NCBI GenBank assembly: GCA_958496175.1
Contig: OY292275.1
Location: forward strand, 16,430,001 to 16,494,000
Length of the DNA stretch: 64,000 bases
Direction: 5' to 3'
Source of the DNA: Sisyra terminalis
Taxonomy: Eukaryota; Arthropoda; Insecta; Neuroptera; Sisyridae
Position 1 is the first letter of the stretch; the number at the start of each line of letters is the position of its first letter. Under the pieces are notes generated by a model that was not told the origin of the DNA, searched no databases, and saw nothing but the letters and a program-made list of their open reading frames with translations. Shown here one piece after another: positions 24,385 through 37,500 of this stretch. The position numbers were made by a program, and so were the translations under genes.

Positions 24385-24899
24385 TATAATAACAGTGACG
24401 GATTTAGGCTCGCTGCCGCCCTAGGCCCCGTTCGATGCGCCGCCCTTTTTGATAAAATGAATTTCATTAATTTTGATTCAATCTTTTTATTTTAAAATAA
24501 CTTCATTTATTTAAATATAATTTTTTGAACATAACATATAAACATGACAGATAAATAAGCTATACACTTTAGACAGATAAATAATAAATATTCAAAACGC
24601 TTCATACACGTGAGATTAATCTCACTATAGGAACAGAAAGTAAAGAACTATAAAGACTATAATTGATCTATTAAAAAATTAACATCTTACCCATTCAGAT
24701 TGAGAAGTAAATTAATAAATTGAATTATAATATATTCTATAGAAAATTTTTTATAAAAGCTAATCTGAACCAATTTTTGAAATTGATTGTCTTTACTTTT
24801 TTTCGCCTCTTAAATTTTGGCATTTCAAAAATTTTGCTGCCCTTCAAATTGTGCCGCCCTAGGCCCGGGCCTAGGCGTAAATCCATCACTGTATAATAA
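24385..24899. mobile_element. hAT-like MITE with exact 8-bp target duplication
   Basis: The element spans 24393-24891 (499 bp), with termini CAGTGACGGATTTA on the left and TAAATCCATCACTG on the right. It is flanked by tataataa on both sides (24385-24392 and 24892-24899), an exact 8-bp duplication. Subterminal blocks rich in GCCGCCCTAGGCC occur at both ends. The interior is AT-rich without transposase. CAGTG..CACTG ends and 8-bp duplications are diagnostic of hAT non-autonomous elements; the intact duplication suggests moderate age. Confidence 0.85.
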
Positions 24900-27496
24900 T
24901 ACACAGAAGGAATTTTTTGTTTTATAGAGATTTTATTAAAGGTCACCAAACAATACCGATTTTGGGTCTCGAGTTAATTTAAATTTCTAGAAATTTAAGT
25001 ATGATAGAAGTATAGCTCTTTTCTTGATTATTTACCCTTACTTAATAACAAATGAGGTTTAAAAATAGGGCATAAGGCTTTAAAACGAGAATGTAAATTG
25101 AGAAATATTAAAAATTTGCTAGAATGAGATTTGGATTCAACTCTTTCCAGTTTCCTCTTGGTCCTCTTGACTTATTATTGTTCATGTTGTCAAATATTTT
25201 TAAAACTTAATGTTTTTTTCTTTAATATGTTTAAAAGGTGAAAGTGAAATCGTTTTTAATGATAGTTTAATTGGATTTTTAATTTAAATGCATAATGCAT
25301 GATTATTTTGTGTTTGTTTGATAAGAGCAACATTAAGGGTACAGACAATACCCTCACATGTTCAAACAATTAAATTTATAGATTTTGATAGCAATGTTTA
25401 ACTACATTTCACGAAGTGCATCGTGAAGTAGAGAAATATGCATAATGTAAGGAGGCGTGTAACGGTTGATGGGGTGTAACTGGTGACATGCACATATTGT
25501 CATGCTAAAAGAATGTTTTTAACTTTGCGTTGATAACTTAATTCAAAGCTAAATATATAAAGCACGGTGACAGGTCTTAGGGTGGCATCCCGGAGATGTA
25601 TATCTGTATAGATGTCACTGACGTGCACGGCATTTGCTTGAGACTACCCTCAGTCATATATTCTTATTGTTTTCTCTCAACAAATCAACGGATGAGGTTC
25701 TTTATGATCACGATAATTACAATTATTTATTGTAGGAAACTTTCTAATTTATACTTTTCAAATTAAACTACATACATCACTAGATTGTTTCTACTCCTTC
25801 AATGCACATGCTTGGTGCAATAATTTACAAATGCGACGCATCCTCGTGACTACATTTTAATTTTTATTTGAAAAAAACGCAAAAGCTGCGACGTAACAGA
25901 AATTGTAATTATTGTTTCAAGGTAAGTAAAATATACATTGCAATAAACTATGCCAGGTTCATTGTCGTATCGTATTTAATAGAAATATACATATACAGTC
26001 TTGTTGGTCGACTGTTATATATAAAATTATGCGAAAACTACATTGTGTATGGCTTTATATATAATATACATGTTGCATACTTTAAGTCTTCATTAAGAAC
26101 TGTTTTCCATGTATTAACAATAGCTGACAAGATCGGTGTAAGCTTTTATTCGCAAACGGACACAAAATTTAATTTTATAAATGTCAAAAAAAGTAATTAA
26201 ATATTAAATAACGGAAAACCGCCACAAATTAACTTATTATTTCCCTATCGTTAGGTACATTAAAATATTTAAATTATATGCAATATACCAAACTTTAAAT
26301 AACATTTTGGCTATCGATTTAAAAAAAATACTATTAACGAATAAAAATTTGAAATTAATCATACTGCACTAGAATATATTCGTTTGTTATTAGTCGTTAG
26401 AAAGGATAAGCTTTTATATATTAGTTTTTGGGCAAAATGTGCCAGAAGTATTAACAACCTTTTAAAGTATAGGATTTAAAAACCTAAAACGTCTCTTTTA
26501 AAATGTACTTACTAGCATCAACAAGTTTTCGTTCGTTTTTCCGTTAAAGCGAAAAAGCTCCTTCCTTTACATAAGCGCTTTGTATTTTTTAGTAAAATTG
26601 ACCAAAAAATCGATTTTAACTTCAAAATATACATAGTCAAAAATTTATAACGTTTCAACGGTTTATTCAGAATTAAAAAAAAAATCTAAATGTGCTTTAT
26701 TGTCAACAGTTGTCATGCATTTATCCGTTAGGGTATAATGATCTCCTATGTACATGTTTGTATACTTTTTGAGGGGAAACGATAATCAATTGAAATTTGT
26801 AAAAATAGGTTTAAAATAACTATTTGACTAATTTATTGTTAATTCTCTGTAAAAAAATAACTTTCCTAAATCGGTGTAGTGAAGTATATGACCAATTTGG
26901 CTATCGTTTCCAAAAGCCGCATAAAAGCTCACGTAGATACTTACAGTTTTGAACTTCGGATTTGATTGACTTTTGGTTGAAATTGAAACTGTGATTTCGA
27001 AACTTGGGGTGAACAAATTATAAATAATTAACTTTTGTAAATTGTATAACATAAATAAGACCCCAATATATTTTATATATTGTAATTTATCATTGAAATT
27101 TTTTTTTCTACACATTATATCCATCGATTAATCGACAACTTATTTATTTTAGCGAAGCTAGAATAAAATTTAATAAGTAACTGTTTTTATGAAATTAATA
27201 TCAAAATACAAATATCATGAAAAGGATTTTCATATTTTAAATTCAATTAAAATAATTTAATACAGAAGGTACTCACCGTAAGTGTTTTGGATGAATTGAA
27301 GTCATTTTACTTAGAATCATACGCTTCTACATACAAAAAAGATTCTCACTATTATCGATTTTTTTACATTTTTTAATATCATGGCAATATTACATTCGAT
27401 GGTAAAAAATCCGCTATTTATGTTAATTAAATAATTAAAAAAATAATTAGCATTGATTCAAATTATCCAATTTACATTTCAAAAGCTCCTGGAAGA
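24900..27496. other. AT-rich non-coding DNA with a GC-richer patch
   Basis: No gene is supported. The patch at 25440-25660 is less AT-rich than its surroundings and contains AAATATATAAAG at 25553; no transcript can be assigned. The frame at 26828-27124 has no motif. Confidence 0.4.
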
Positions 27497-27833
27497 TTAT
27501 TTCTCTGCAGTTTTGGAGCGCAAAACATATCCAGGAAATATCTCATTTTCACGTTGTTCATTCCAGTGACTCACCTTTCCATTGGGACATAAAATTTCAA
27601 AAGCTCTCTTAAAATACTGACACTTTTCTTTTCTGGCAAAAAAATTATAATATTTGAAAATTTAATGACTAAACCAATATCACTACATACCCCTCTCCTT
27701 ATAAAGCACATCGAAAGAAGTTCACGTAACTGCTAAAGCAGTGCTTCGTTTGATTTGAAATCGGAAATTTTTGTACAAATAGAATCGTTGTTGATTTTCC
27801 ATCCTCATAATTCGTTCCTGGCAGTTTTTCCAT
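27497..27833 (-). pseudogene. Cytochrome c oxidase subunit 6B-like gene with an in-frame stop
   Basis: Two exons, 27833-27691 and 27632-27497, are joined over a 58-bp intron with GTATGT donor and TTTGCCAG acceptor in matching phase. The start is the ATG at 27833 (MEKLPGTNYEDG); the stop is the TAA at 27499-27497, giving 92 codons (about 76-86 is usual). KFPISNQTKHCFSSYVNFFR-C matches the FPNQNQT..C family signature and gives CX9C; CQYFKRAFEILCPNG gives CX10C; W.EQRE..IFPG near the end also matches. The protein would sit on the intermembrane-space side of complex IV. Codon 45, just after the first cysteine pair, is TAA (FFRCAL-stop-GEG). All else is intact and spliced, so this is a recently disabled paralogue, a sequencing error, or an allele. 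An unusual splice avoiding the stop was looked for and not found. Confidence 0.75.
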
Positions 27834-28030
27834 GTTGAATTGACAAAAATTTCAGCTTTTGTAGCTACCCCGTTTCCAAGAAAAGTATTTATAAACATCA
27901 GAACTAACAAATGGGAAGAACCACAACAACTTGAAATCATTAGCAAATTGTTGATTTACAATTTCGCAATAAAATATTAATATTATGAATCTTCTAAAGA
28001 CTTTTTCAGAATCCTTTCAAATAAATATGT

Positions 28031-28036
28031 TTTATT
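28031..28036 (-). terminator. Candidate polyadenylation signal of the zinc-finger gene
   Basis: AATAAA on the minus strand, about 230 bp after the zinc-finger stop codon and about 200 bp before the COX6B-like ATG. AT-rich sequence produces this hexamer by chance, so the assignment rests on position. Confidence 0.3.
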
Positions 28037-28262
28037 GCTATTTTTTAACGTTCAATTAAGAACGATTAAAAACAACCATTAAATTTTCGTATGATGGACA
28101 ATAAAACTTCCAAATTTTGATTATGATTAGCTTTAATGACAGAAGCAGTAGCTTGTGATAGGATTGTTTTTGTAGTGGCCTTAATCAAATCTCAAAATAA
28201 AATCCAACAAAAATTGTTCTTTCTACGTTTTACTTTCGTTTACATTGATACATTGTAATAAA

Positions 28263-28590
28263 TTAATCGACTTGTATAAATACGTTATTTTCATCCGTTT
28301 CGAATGGAACTAGGATTCCCGATTCTTCGACTCCATAACACCCTGCGATATTCCAGTTTTGAGAAATATTGGCTGGAACTGTAATGAAATTGGAATCTTC
28401 TTTGGAGTCCGTTTCAACCACTTCAAACATAAGTAAATTGCTATCAGCTTCAACACGTTCGTCCTGCGATAAAATCGGCGATTGTGCTTGGTCGAGAGAT
28501 GGAAAATAAAACGTTGGAGATAAGTTTAAATTTGATGAGGTTGGGTGGTTTAGGGGAGTCACCGTAATGTTTGAAGTCTTCACACGTTTA
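28263..28590 (-). CDS. Zinc-finger gene, final coding exon
   Basis: After a 61-bp intron the acceptor TTTTTAATAG opens the exon; the first base completes an Asn codon, then KRVKTSN follows and the frame ends with TAA at 28265-28263. It encodes a 108-residue Ser/Thr/Asn-rich, increasingly acidic tail ending NVFIQVD, with no fingers. Such tails are often activation or cofactor-binding regions; that is inference here. Confidence 0.85.
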
Positions 28591-31500
28591 CTATTAAAAA
28601 GAGAAATTTACAATTATTTTTTTTGAGGCAAATAATAGACTAGAAACTTACTTCTTTGGTCGTTTTTCAATTTTTATGGGATTGTCTGTGTCTATGGGAT
28701 CTAAATCACCGTTGTAGATGCCAGCTATGTAGGAGGACGCGTCTTTTGATGAATTGAACTCATTAGGATGCTCGGACATTAGATGTAGTCGAAATTCCTT
28801 GGCAAAGTTATTGGCGAATGGCAACTGCCCGTTTGTTACATCGCAAAATTTGCACTCATATAAACATTTGTCAGGATGTTTGTACGTATAAAGTACATGC
28901 TTTCGCAAATTCTCCTGTAAATATAACAATTAAGAGCCACATTAGTATAACAAAATAAATGTGAAAATGCGATTGACTAAGGTGAACGGAAAAGAACTCC
29001 CGCACTTTATTTCATAATTTATTATGGAATTCCTCGAGCATTTCCTTTCAGTGTTGAGTAAATATACGTATTATCATACGATTAAGTAGAGCTTGATGTT
29101 TAGTCATATATTATACATTTAATGTCGTTTGTGTATAAAATATGAATAATTTTCTCATGAAATTCTCTTTCTTAGTCTATCTAAAAGACATTATTTGTTT
29201 TGGTGGTGTATAACATTCTGGATAAAGACAGTGTTTCATATAATAATTTTGACTGTACGGATGACAACGCTGGGAAAGCAACTTGTCATAAACATGTCAA
29301 GGAATACGTGACAAAGGCGTTAATGTTCCTGCACCTGTATCTTGAGTTATACACACAGGTCCAAGTCATTATCCGTAAATAGAGTGAATATGTCTTTCTG
29401 TATAAAAGCCAAGAGTGCAACAGTTTCTATCTTCTTTTCTATTTACTTCCGCACGTTTTTAAACTCCAAACTCTTAAACAACAAATATGAGACGCCAGGT
29501 TTAATATCTCAAAATTATGGCCCTGATGGATATGAGGTGATAACAGATTATTACAATGCCTTCTTATGGGTCGGCAAGTGGTAATGATCTATCGTTTTAT
29601 CGTTTTATTTACTTGAGAATAAAAGAGCTATAAATTTGCTTTAATTACTGTGAATGGAATAGATAAAAAACGGAAGTAAAATTTTTAAATTTAACGCAAA
29701 CTTTGAAATGGTCTACCAAAAGTTTTTAAAATAAAATAAATTTAAAAGGTTTTAAAACGCAATTTATGACACTAGTTTCCGATTTCTTTCATTTAACCAA
29801 TTAATTAAACCATCTTTATTGTTTTGTTCCAAAAAATTATAATTTGATTGCACAACAGCTAAAAATGTTAAAGGATTTTCTTGAATGAGTAGCCTTCAAT
29901 GATGAATAAACGCCGGAAAAATATTTTAATGCTATTTTGTAAGTATTTAGGTACCAATAAAATCCTAAGTTTCAGATCTCTATCTCAATTAATCTTTATG
30001 AAAAAAATTAATAAGAAAAAAATATAAAATTTTTTCTTCTTATAATTTACTCAAGTGGTTTATCTTAAGTTTGAATATTATGACAGAGACGTTGATAACG
30101 CATTTTTTATAAAAAAATAAACAATTATATAGCTTTATTAAATCAAAAAAAAACTTTTTTGGGATTTTTTTTTTAACCACGAAACAATTTTCCAACCGCT
30201 GTAAAAATATATTTTTTAAGTTTTATATACTTTCTCTCAAGTCCCTGAATTTTTTTAGATTTTTAAAAGAATACTACATGGTAAAAATAAAAATAAAAAT
30301 CACTTCCGCGCTTTATGCTAATTAATCTGTTTAACCTGAATATGTACAATGTACATAGAACATTGTATATTGAATATGGGAGTGGTTTGGTGAAATTTTC
30401 AAAATTTCAACAATCAAAACAAATGAACACGTTTAAATCTCGCTATCCTATTGGCTAATAGCCACGTAAATTTCTTCACTTATTGATACTTTATTTGTTC
30501 TTGATTAATTAATTTCATTTAATCAAAAGCCAAAAATGAATTGTGAACAATGGTGAATTAATACAAACATCTATTCTTTTATTCTAGTAAAAGTGAAATT
30601 TCATTAAATTCTGCTATAAGTACTTATAGTTGTTAATTTATTTTGCATTATCACCTTGTAAATCATATTAAAATTGAAGATCAATTAGTTAAGTGTATAG
30701 GAATTATGGAAAAAAATGTCTTCATGTTTTTACTAGTTTTTTGAAGCTTCCGGGATCTTAGTAATACAGCCCTACACATATCTTTAAGGTATCATTAAAA
30801 TACCTTCCCGGAATTAATTCACTGTGCTTGTACTCTTATGCTCTTTTTTGAACATAACATTAATATGATTATGATAATTGTTTATTCTTAAAAAACTACA
30901 AACGTAAATTACACTGGACAACATTTTTTTAATGTTTCCTTCCTTTGATGAGTCCAATCTTAGTATCTTTGGGTCGAGTAAAACTTAAATGGTGACACAT
31001 TTTTTTATTAGCTGTAATTCTTATGATGCAGTATAGTCGCGGTTTCGGTATCTATATTTTAAATAAATCGTATAATCTTTTATGAAAAATTTGTCGCTAA
31101 AAAATTAAAAACCCATCTTTTTTTCACCTATTTTCATATTGGTTCATTAAAGTTGTAGATTGAATAATTTTCATAGACTTCAAGTCGATGAATCTGGAGA
31201 GAACCGTGTGCTACCTAAATTATCTAAATTAGGTCTCTTGGATAGTCTGTTATAGATCAGGTCCAGAGCATCCCTCAACAAAGACCAGTAGCAATACGCA
31301 AACATGTCTTCATTTCAATGGCCCTCATATATTTGTTCCATTAAAGATATGTTCTGATGGAATCTTTCTCTATGCTCAATACTAAAAGCTCAATAATTTC
31401 AACGAAAGAAACCTAGACAAAAGTGAAGAAAATGGATTTTCTTCAAAATGGATACTTATGGACAAATATATACCTAAGTTATTAATTTGAATTTTTTTTT

Positions 31501-34500
31501 TTCTCCAATCAAGAAGGGTTCGGTCAATACCTCCAGCAAGGATAAGAACCACCGTTTTAGATAAAAGCGCAACCATAAAACGACTTCAAAGATGAGGTCC
31601 TACAGATTTCCCTGACCACGGTTTCAGGGCTAGAAAAACTTCGCAGGAGTGGTCCACTGGGACTTCTCCCATAATTAAACCCACCAAACATAAGTACTTA
31701 TTGCAACACATTGCAGATTGGTGAAAAAAAGGAAAAAAAAATAAGGTCATTATCGTGTTCAGAAGTCAAAAATATAATATAAATATTAGCTATTATCAAG
31801 ACTGGAACATTTTCACGGCTGTGCAGTGTAACTGAGGATTATAATAAACGTCTGAAAATATAAAGGAATAGCCAATTTTCTAAATCAAAAAATTTTCCCT
31901 CTTTGGAATAGAATTCTGAAAATTGAATTAAGCTTTATTTTCATTACACTTACATTTTTTTCTGAAACTATTTTGATTAAAATAAGAATTTCTATGTTAA
32001 AATAAACACAATAGATACTATTGAAAGAATTATATACAATGCACTTATGAGAATAAAATATTTTTCAGGATTCTCATGCTGAAGTCAAGAAGTATATGAC
32101 AAACCTCATAAACTGGGAAAATGTGTAATTAACCTACGAAACCTGTTCAAATTTCGATGAAAATTCTGTATCTTGAGCTTATGGAAAATTCAAAAACAAT
32201 TTTTTTCGTTGTTGAATTTTCCATTTCAATATTTAAGTTATATGTCTGTAAGTTAGTTTATAACTGTTTTCGAATAAAAATTGAATGAAATTTTTCTACT
32301 CTATTTTTTTAAGTATTGCAAAATAAGCGACAAACTTATATATGGTTCTTAGTTGAAATTGAAACCAACTTTAAAACACAATTTCGCAAATAAAAAATTA
32401 GTAACTAAAAAGATAGAAACAAGAAAACAATTTTAAGCTTGCATGAGAATCATGATTTTAATTAAGTTATTCTAGCAAAGCCACTTCAAATGCAAATGGT
32501 TTGTCTCAAAAAATCATTTCCTCTAATAAACCAAATACATTATTTTGTAGTTAGTAATAGAAATTAGTGTATATATGTATGTGTGTAACACAGTTGGGAT
32601 GCCAAGTTATCATGTTCGTTATAATTTATTGCTTTGTTACATACAAACAATCTTGTTTTTACGTCCAAAACATTGATCTAGCATCACTAATAACGTCCTC
32701 ATTCAATTTTTAGTTGTACAACATTAAGAATTACATTATAATATCACGTTTCGGGCTATTCAAGACATGTTATAATCTCATACTTCATGCCCCACTTTAG
32801 AAACATTAAAGCAAATAGTTAAAACTATCTTTAGTGTTGGGAGAATAATTGATTAATGCTTGCATGTTATTAAGGTTTTTTGAATAATTTGTACAAGTTT
32901 ATTGCATGGTTTTAAATTTTTTGATTAAAAAAATTCAATTTTGAGATATTGTCTTAGGAAAATATATTTTTTCGAGAGTGAAAATTCCATTAAAATTTAT
33001 AGTGAAAAGGAAAATTTTTATAGAGATGTGTGTATGAGATAGGTGCGTATTAAAAGTGTGACACATTTTGTTAAGAAAGGTATCTTTCTAACGTGGGTGC
33101 TCCATCTGCTTCCTTGTTTGTTCAACACACTAATATAATATTCATAATTCAGTGGCAACGTTTTGTAGCTATTCTTATATTCATGACAACACTGTTTACG
33201 ATAGTATAGTCCATAACATGCTGGAGCATTATATATGTAAAAGGAATGTGATTATCGAAAAATAAATAGCGTAAAGCACACCACACTTATAATGCATGCT
33301 TTTATTACAACGGCAATTTGTCATGGATTTACACAGAACGATCAGATGTATTTATGATTTGCAAATTGAAACGGCAGCATATTGAAAATCGACTTTTCGC
33401 GTTGAACGTTATATATTGGGGAAAACGAATCGTTAAAAGTTCATTAGATGTCCATATACGTAGAATGATTATATATTCCATGTTCACTCATTTGATTTGA
33501 GTTGTTCACTAATTTGATTACTGATTGCTTCCATTTCATAGTCGCTACTGTTACGACTGTTGTGTTGTAAAACTAGTAGCCACGTAATAAACTTAACGCG
33601 ACAACAAACTTCTTAACGCGTTAAATCGGAGACGTGGAAGTTAGAAACGACCATCAACCTCCCTAACTAATACTAATGGAAACAAAACTTGACTGACAAA
33701 ATATCTACATGCATTTTAATTTGATCGAACTTGATGAACTTACAAGAGCTGTACAGCGATAGTTACAATGAGGACATTTGTACGGCTTCGCTCCGGTATG
33801 AATGCGCATATGTTTCCGCAAATGAAAAGCCATCCGGGCTTTGAAATCACAATGTGGACACTCAAAATCCTTAACGTTCGAATGAACTTTCATATGCCTG
33901 AAAATAAAAAATCCAATTAACATAAAAAAATGATTACAATCATTGTCTCATGACACCACGATTTACATCCATCCCATAAAATCTTGACACATTTCATAAA
34001 ACTAGAATAAATAATTTTCAGTACTAAAAACTATAAAAAATCATAAATTATATTAAAAACGTTGATCTATAGATTTAATTGACACGATCAAGTAACTAAC
34101 GCCACTCGTATCCCGCACGAAACGATAAAAGACAAAAAAAAATATTCTCAAAAGCATATATTCAAAAGAGGAAAGCGGATTTTTAAGTTGGATAGTTCAT
34201 AGAGCCACATTGACCAGAAATGTGGATAATTAAACGAAGTTATCTTGCTAGAAATCAGTAAATATATACACAATAAAATAAACTTGTTTAATTATTCTTC
34301 GTTGCTGGAGTTAAAGTACACATAATTTATCGCTGGAAATGATCATGAGCTCGACTCAATCGTTTTTCCTTTTATAATTTATTAGCATGTTTAACTATTT
34401 AGTGTAAATAGCCTTTCAAGTCCTTACGAATGATATCGTTAAAATTTTTAATTTCTTCGAAAATTATTTGTCCTGCATAATTAGATAATAAGATATGCAG

Positions 34501-37500
34501 CATCCGAGTCGCATTGACTCATTCAAAACATGATGTGTTCCCAAGAAATGTGAAGAAAGATTTAAAATGATTTATTATACTAATTTTTAAGAGAATGAAG
34601 AAATAAACTAGTTAATTTATTTGTAAACACTTTTATTTAAAGATGTTAAATTAATAATTACAAGAGAAAGACGAGTTATCTGCATTCAACATTCAAGCAA
34701 TTACTTGGGATTTATAATACAATATTCTCAGTAAAGTGACAATATAAACTTGGAATTATTGGCACGATTTTAGTGACAAGAGAATTTACCTAAGTGAATA
34801 TCTGTAACTTACTGTTACTCAATTAATCGTAGAAACAATTAAGTTATTTAACGTCAAAAGGCCAATGAAGTTATTCAATCATTTAATAAAGAAATAAAAA
34901 AAAAATGATAAATGAACTGCTAGGTGATATTTTACTGCTTTTAAAAAGTATACAGCTATAAGTATGGGTAATAACAATTTAGAAAAATGTCAAAAAAAAG
35001 TCTACTAGTAACCAAGTGGTCACGGTAACTGCTTCAAAATATTGGGTTTGAATTTCGTAACGGGCAACGTTTCAGTATTTCTCAGTTTACGGATTTTTAT
35101 AAGCTCTAGAATCACTAAAGACCTTACTAGTTATAAAACGACAGTAAATAACTATTAAAAAAATCAATCAAATTTAAGCCCAAATTTAATGCTCAATTAA
35201 TTAAATAATTGAAATTTTTTATGAGAATTCATTATCATCCAAGAATGAAACCAATTTTCCAATTTTGACTATGATACTGCTAGTACAATAAATCGATGGA
35301 TGATCTATTGGAATAACGTTTTTGTTTAAAATTGAGCAATGAGAACATTTTTCTGGTAATATTAAAAAAAGCCAACATAAAAATTTTTTAAATTTTAGTA
35401 AATGGCTTTATATTTATTATATTTCATTCAAAACCTAGTTTATAGTTTAATATTGATAAATATGTTATTATTTCCAAGTCGCAATTGATTAATTAATTAA
35501 TTTGTAATTATTTAAGCCATATGACTCAATTTCTTTGTAATAACGCATTTCAATAGTCTTTAGCTGTCATTGTCAGGTGGTATTTCTATTTTGTCAATTT
35601 GTAAATAAATTTCATACAAGATGATTGTTGTTAATAATTTATGGTTAAGGCTATTAGGTAAATCCAATTTGTGAGCTTTAAGTATTTCATATTCTTTCTG
35701 GGGGATTATACCTGATCCTTTCTGGCAAATGTGTGGAAGTTTAAAGTTAGTTTCAAAATGTATATATTTATGGTTTTCGTTGTATAGATGCTTTGTAAAA
35801 TTTGAAGATTTTTTTCAACCAGATTTTCTGGTTGTATGTTCATTGTATCTAGTCCCGAATTATCTACCAGTTTGGCCAATATAGAGTTTTTCACATAAAA
35901 CTTATTTAAGTATATATATTCCGGTTTTATTGTCCAGGTGATTCAGTTGTTCTTCCATATTTCGAAAATTTTGAGGAAATTGTTACTTCTCAAAAATGCG
36001 CCATTAATATTATTTTTCTTTAGGAAGTTGACGAATGTAGTTGCAAATATATTGTTGAAACTTGGGTTTATATACTTCTTTTTTTGGGTAAAAAACTATA
36101 AGGGAACAACCAAATTATACTAGAAAATAAAACCGGAATATATACAATTTTGATGTGAATCATATGTGAAATATTTATATTGGTCAAATTAGTAGATCAT
36201 TTGAGCTTAGATACAAAACACAAACAAAAAACCTAGTTCAAAACCATCCTCAAATTTTCCAAAGCAACTGTACGACGAAATAGAGACAAATAGAGAAGTT
36301 TGGGGAAATCTGAGAAGAATCAACGATCACCAGTTTGGTGACAAATACACGTCGTATATACGACAAATGTGCAGTTATGAAACACATTCAAAGAGAAAAA
36401 TGGTTCATATTAAAGAATGGTATACGAAAGCTGAAAAGACCCAAGAATAAAGCAGAAAAAGAATTGGAGTTCTAGACATTTTAAAAGCGTTTTTCAACTT
36501 AAAGAACTTGTATACAATTTTAATCTATAAATTTTTTATTTTAAATCGCAAGGAAGTGCAAGAAAGTTGTAGATATACCATCATTTTAAATCTTTCAAAT
36601 TTTTGACAAAGAGCACATTAAAATGTAAGTAACTGCGAGAATAAAACTTTAAAAAATGAGAAATATTTTCGAGAGATCTTGACTGTATATTGTTACAGTT
36701 TACGAGACAATATTTTGAAAGTAATCTTTTTTCTGCAAACAAGTTGATTTGTACCTGTGTAAAACATTCTGAGTCTTAGCAGCGAAGAGACAAAAATCGC
36801 AAGTGTATGGTCGTTTTTCTCCATGAGACTCCAAATGGGGTTGTAAATCCCCCCAAGTTCGCGTCACATACGAGCACCCTTCTTCCGGGCAAGTTATTGT
36901 TTTGTGATGGATGTTCTTGTGTCGACTGAAAGCAGATCTGAAATGAAAAAGAACTGTTAATTTTTTCTCTAAATAACACTTAAGTTGGTTGAATTTCCAG
37001 GCTTATTTTATTAAGCCGGCAATGGCATCATGTCCGAAGGGACAGTCGGCTCGGGAACGTTCCGGAGTGAGATTGAGAGGCGGGCTTTTTTTTGTTTTCA
37101 AAGGAGCCATAATTTGACATACTCACGTTCCCGGAAACATTATTTGTGTTGTGTTGCCATCTTTCACTTGAATTTACAGGAATATTGTGACGCACAGGCA
37201 ATGTATAATTGAACAACTGTGCGCATACACAATACATTACGGGAGGTAGCACCACGAATTTACGAGCATCGCGGGCTTAAAAGTATGCAATAAATCCCCT
37301 TTCTAAGGCGTTTAAAAATCCACCTCCCTCTGCACGAGTAAAGTAAAAAAAAACCCACCCTATGCAACCCCATATATTTTGGCTGGATGTAATAGCAACA
37401 TTGACGACGTACCCGGCAGCCATCATAGATTGGCATGATTCGATTTATTTTTAAAGTGGTGATAAATAGTAATTATCTTTGAATATATTTTTTCGTCGTA

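Larger units (their letters stand above)
28915..33743 (-). other. Zinc-finger gene intron, 4.8 kb
   Basis: Apart from the repeats and the pseudogene listed within it, this is AT-rich non-coding DNA. The plus-strand frames at 29200-29584 and 33318-33500 have no recognisable motif. A CGAAACGTGATATT motif lies near 32744-32757 on the minus strand, after CTTGAATAGC; it loosely resembles the hammerhead-like motif but has no stem. Confidence 0.7.
33898..36754 (-). other. Zinc-finger gene intron, 2.9 kb
   Basis: Holds the SINE at 35.0 kb and the two Penelope-like fragments at 35.5-36.3 kb; the remainder (33.9-35.0 and 36.45-36.75 kb) shows nothing recognisable. Confidence 0.7.

Noticed and set aside
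32744..32770. CGAAACGTGATATT as another hammerhead-like core
   Set aside because: The GAAAC part is present but no stem can form before it and the box is TTGAATA.
36776..36979. 67-codon minus-strand frame
   Set aside because: Out of phase with the zinc-finger exon 36755-36937 that overlaps it; it crosses the splice acceptor.
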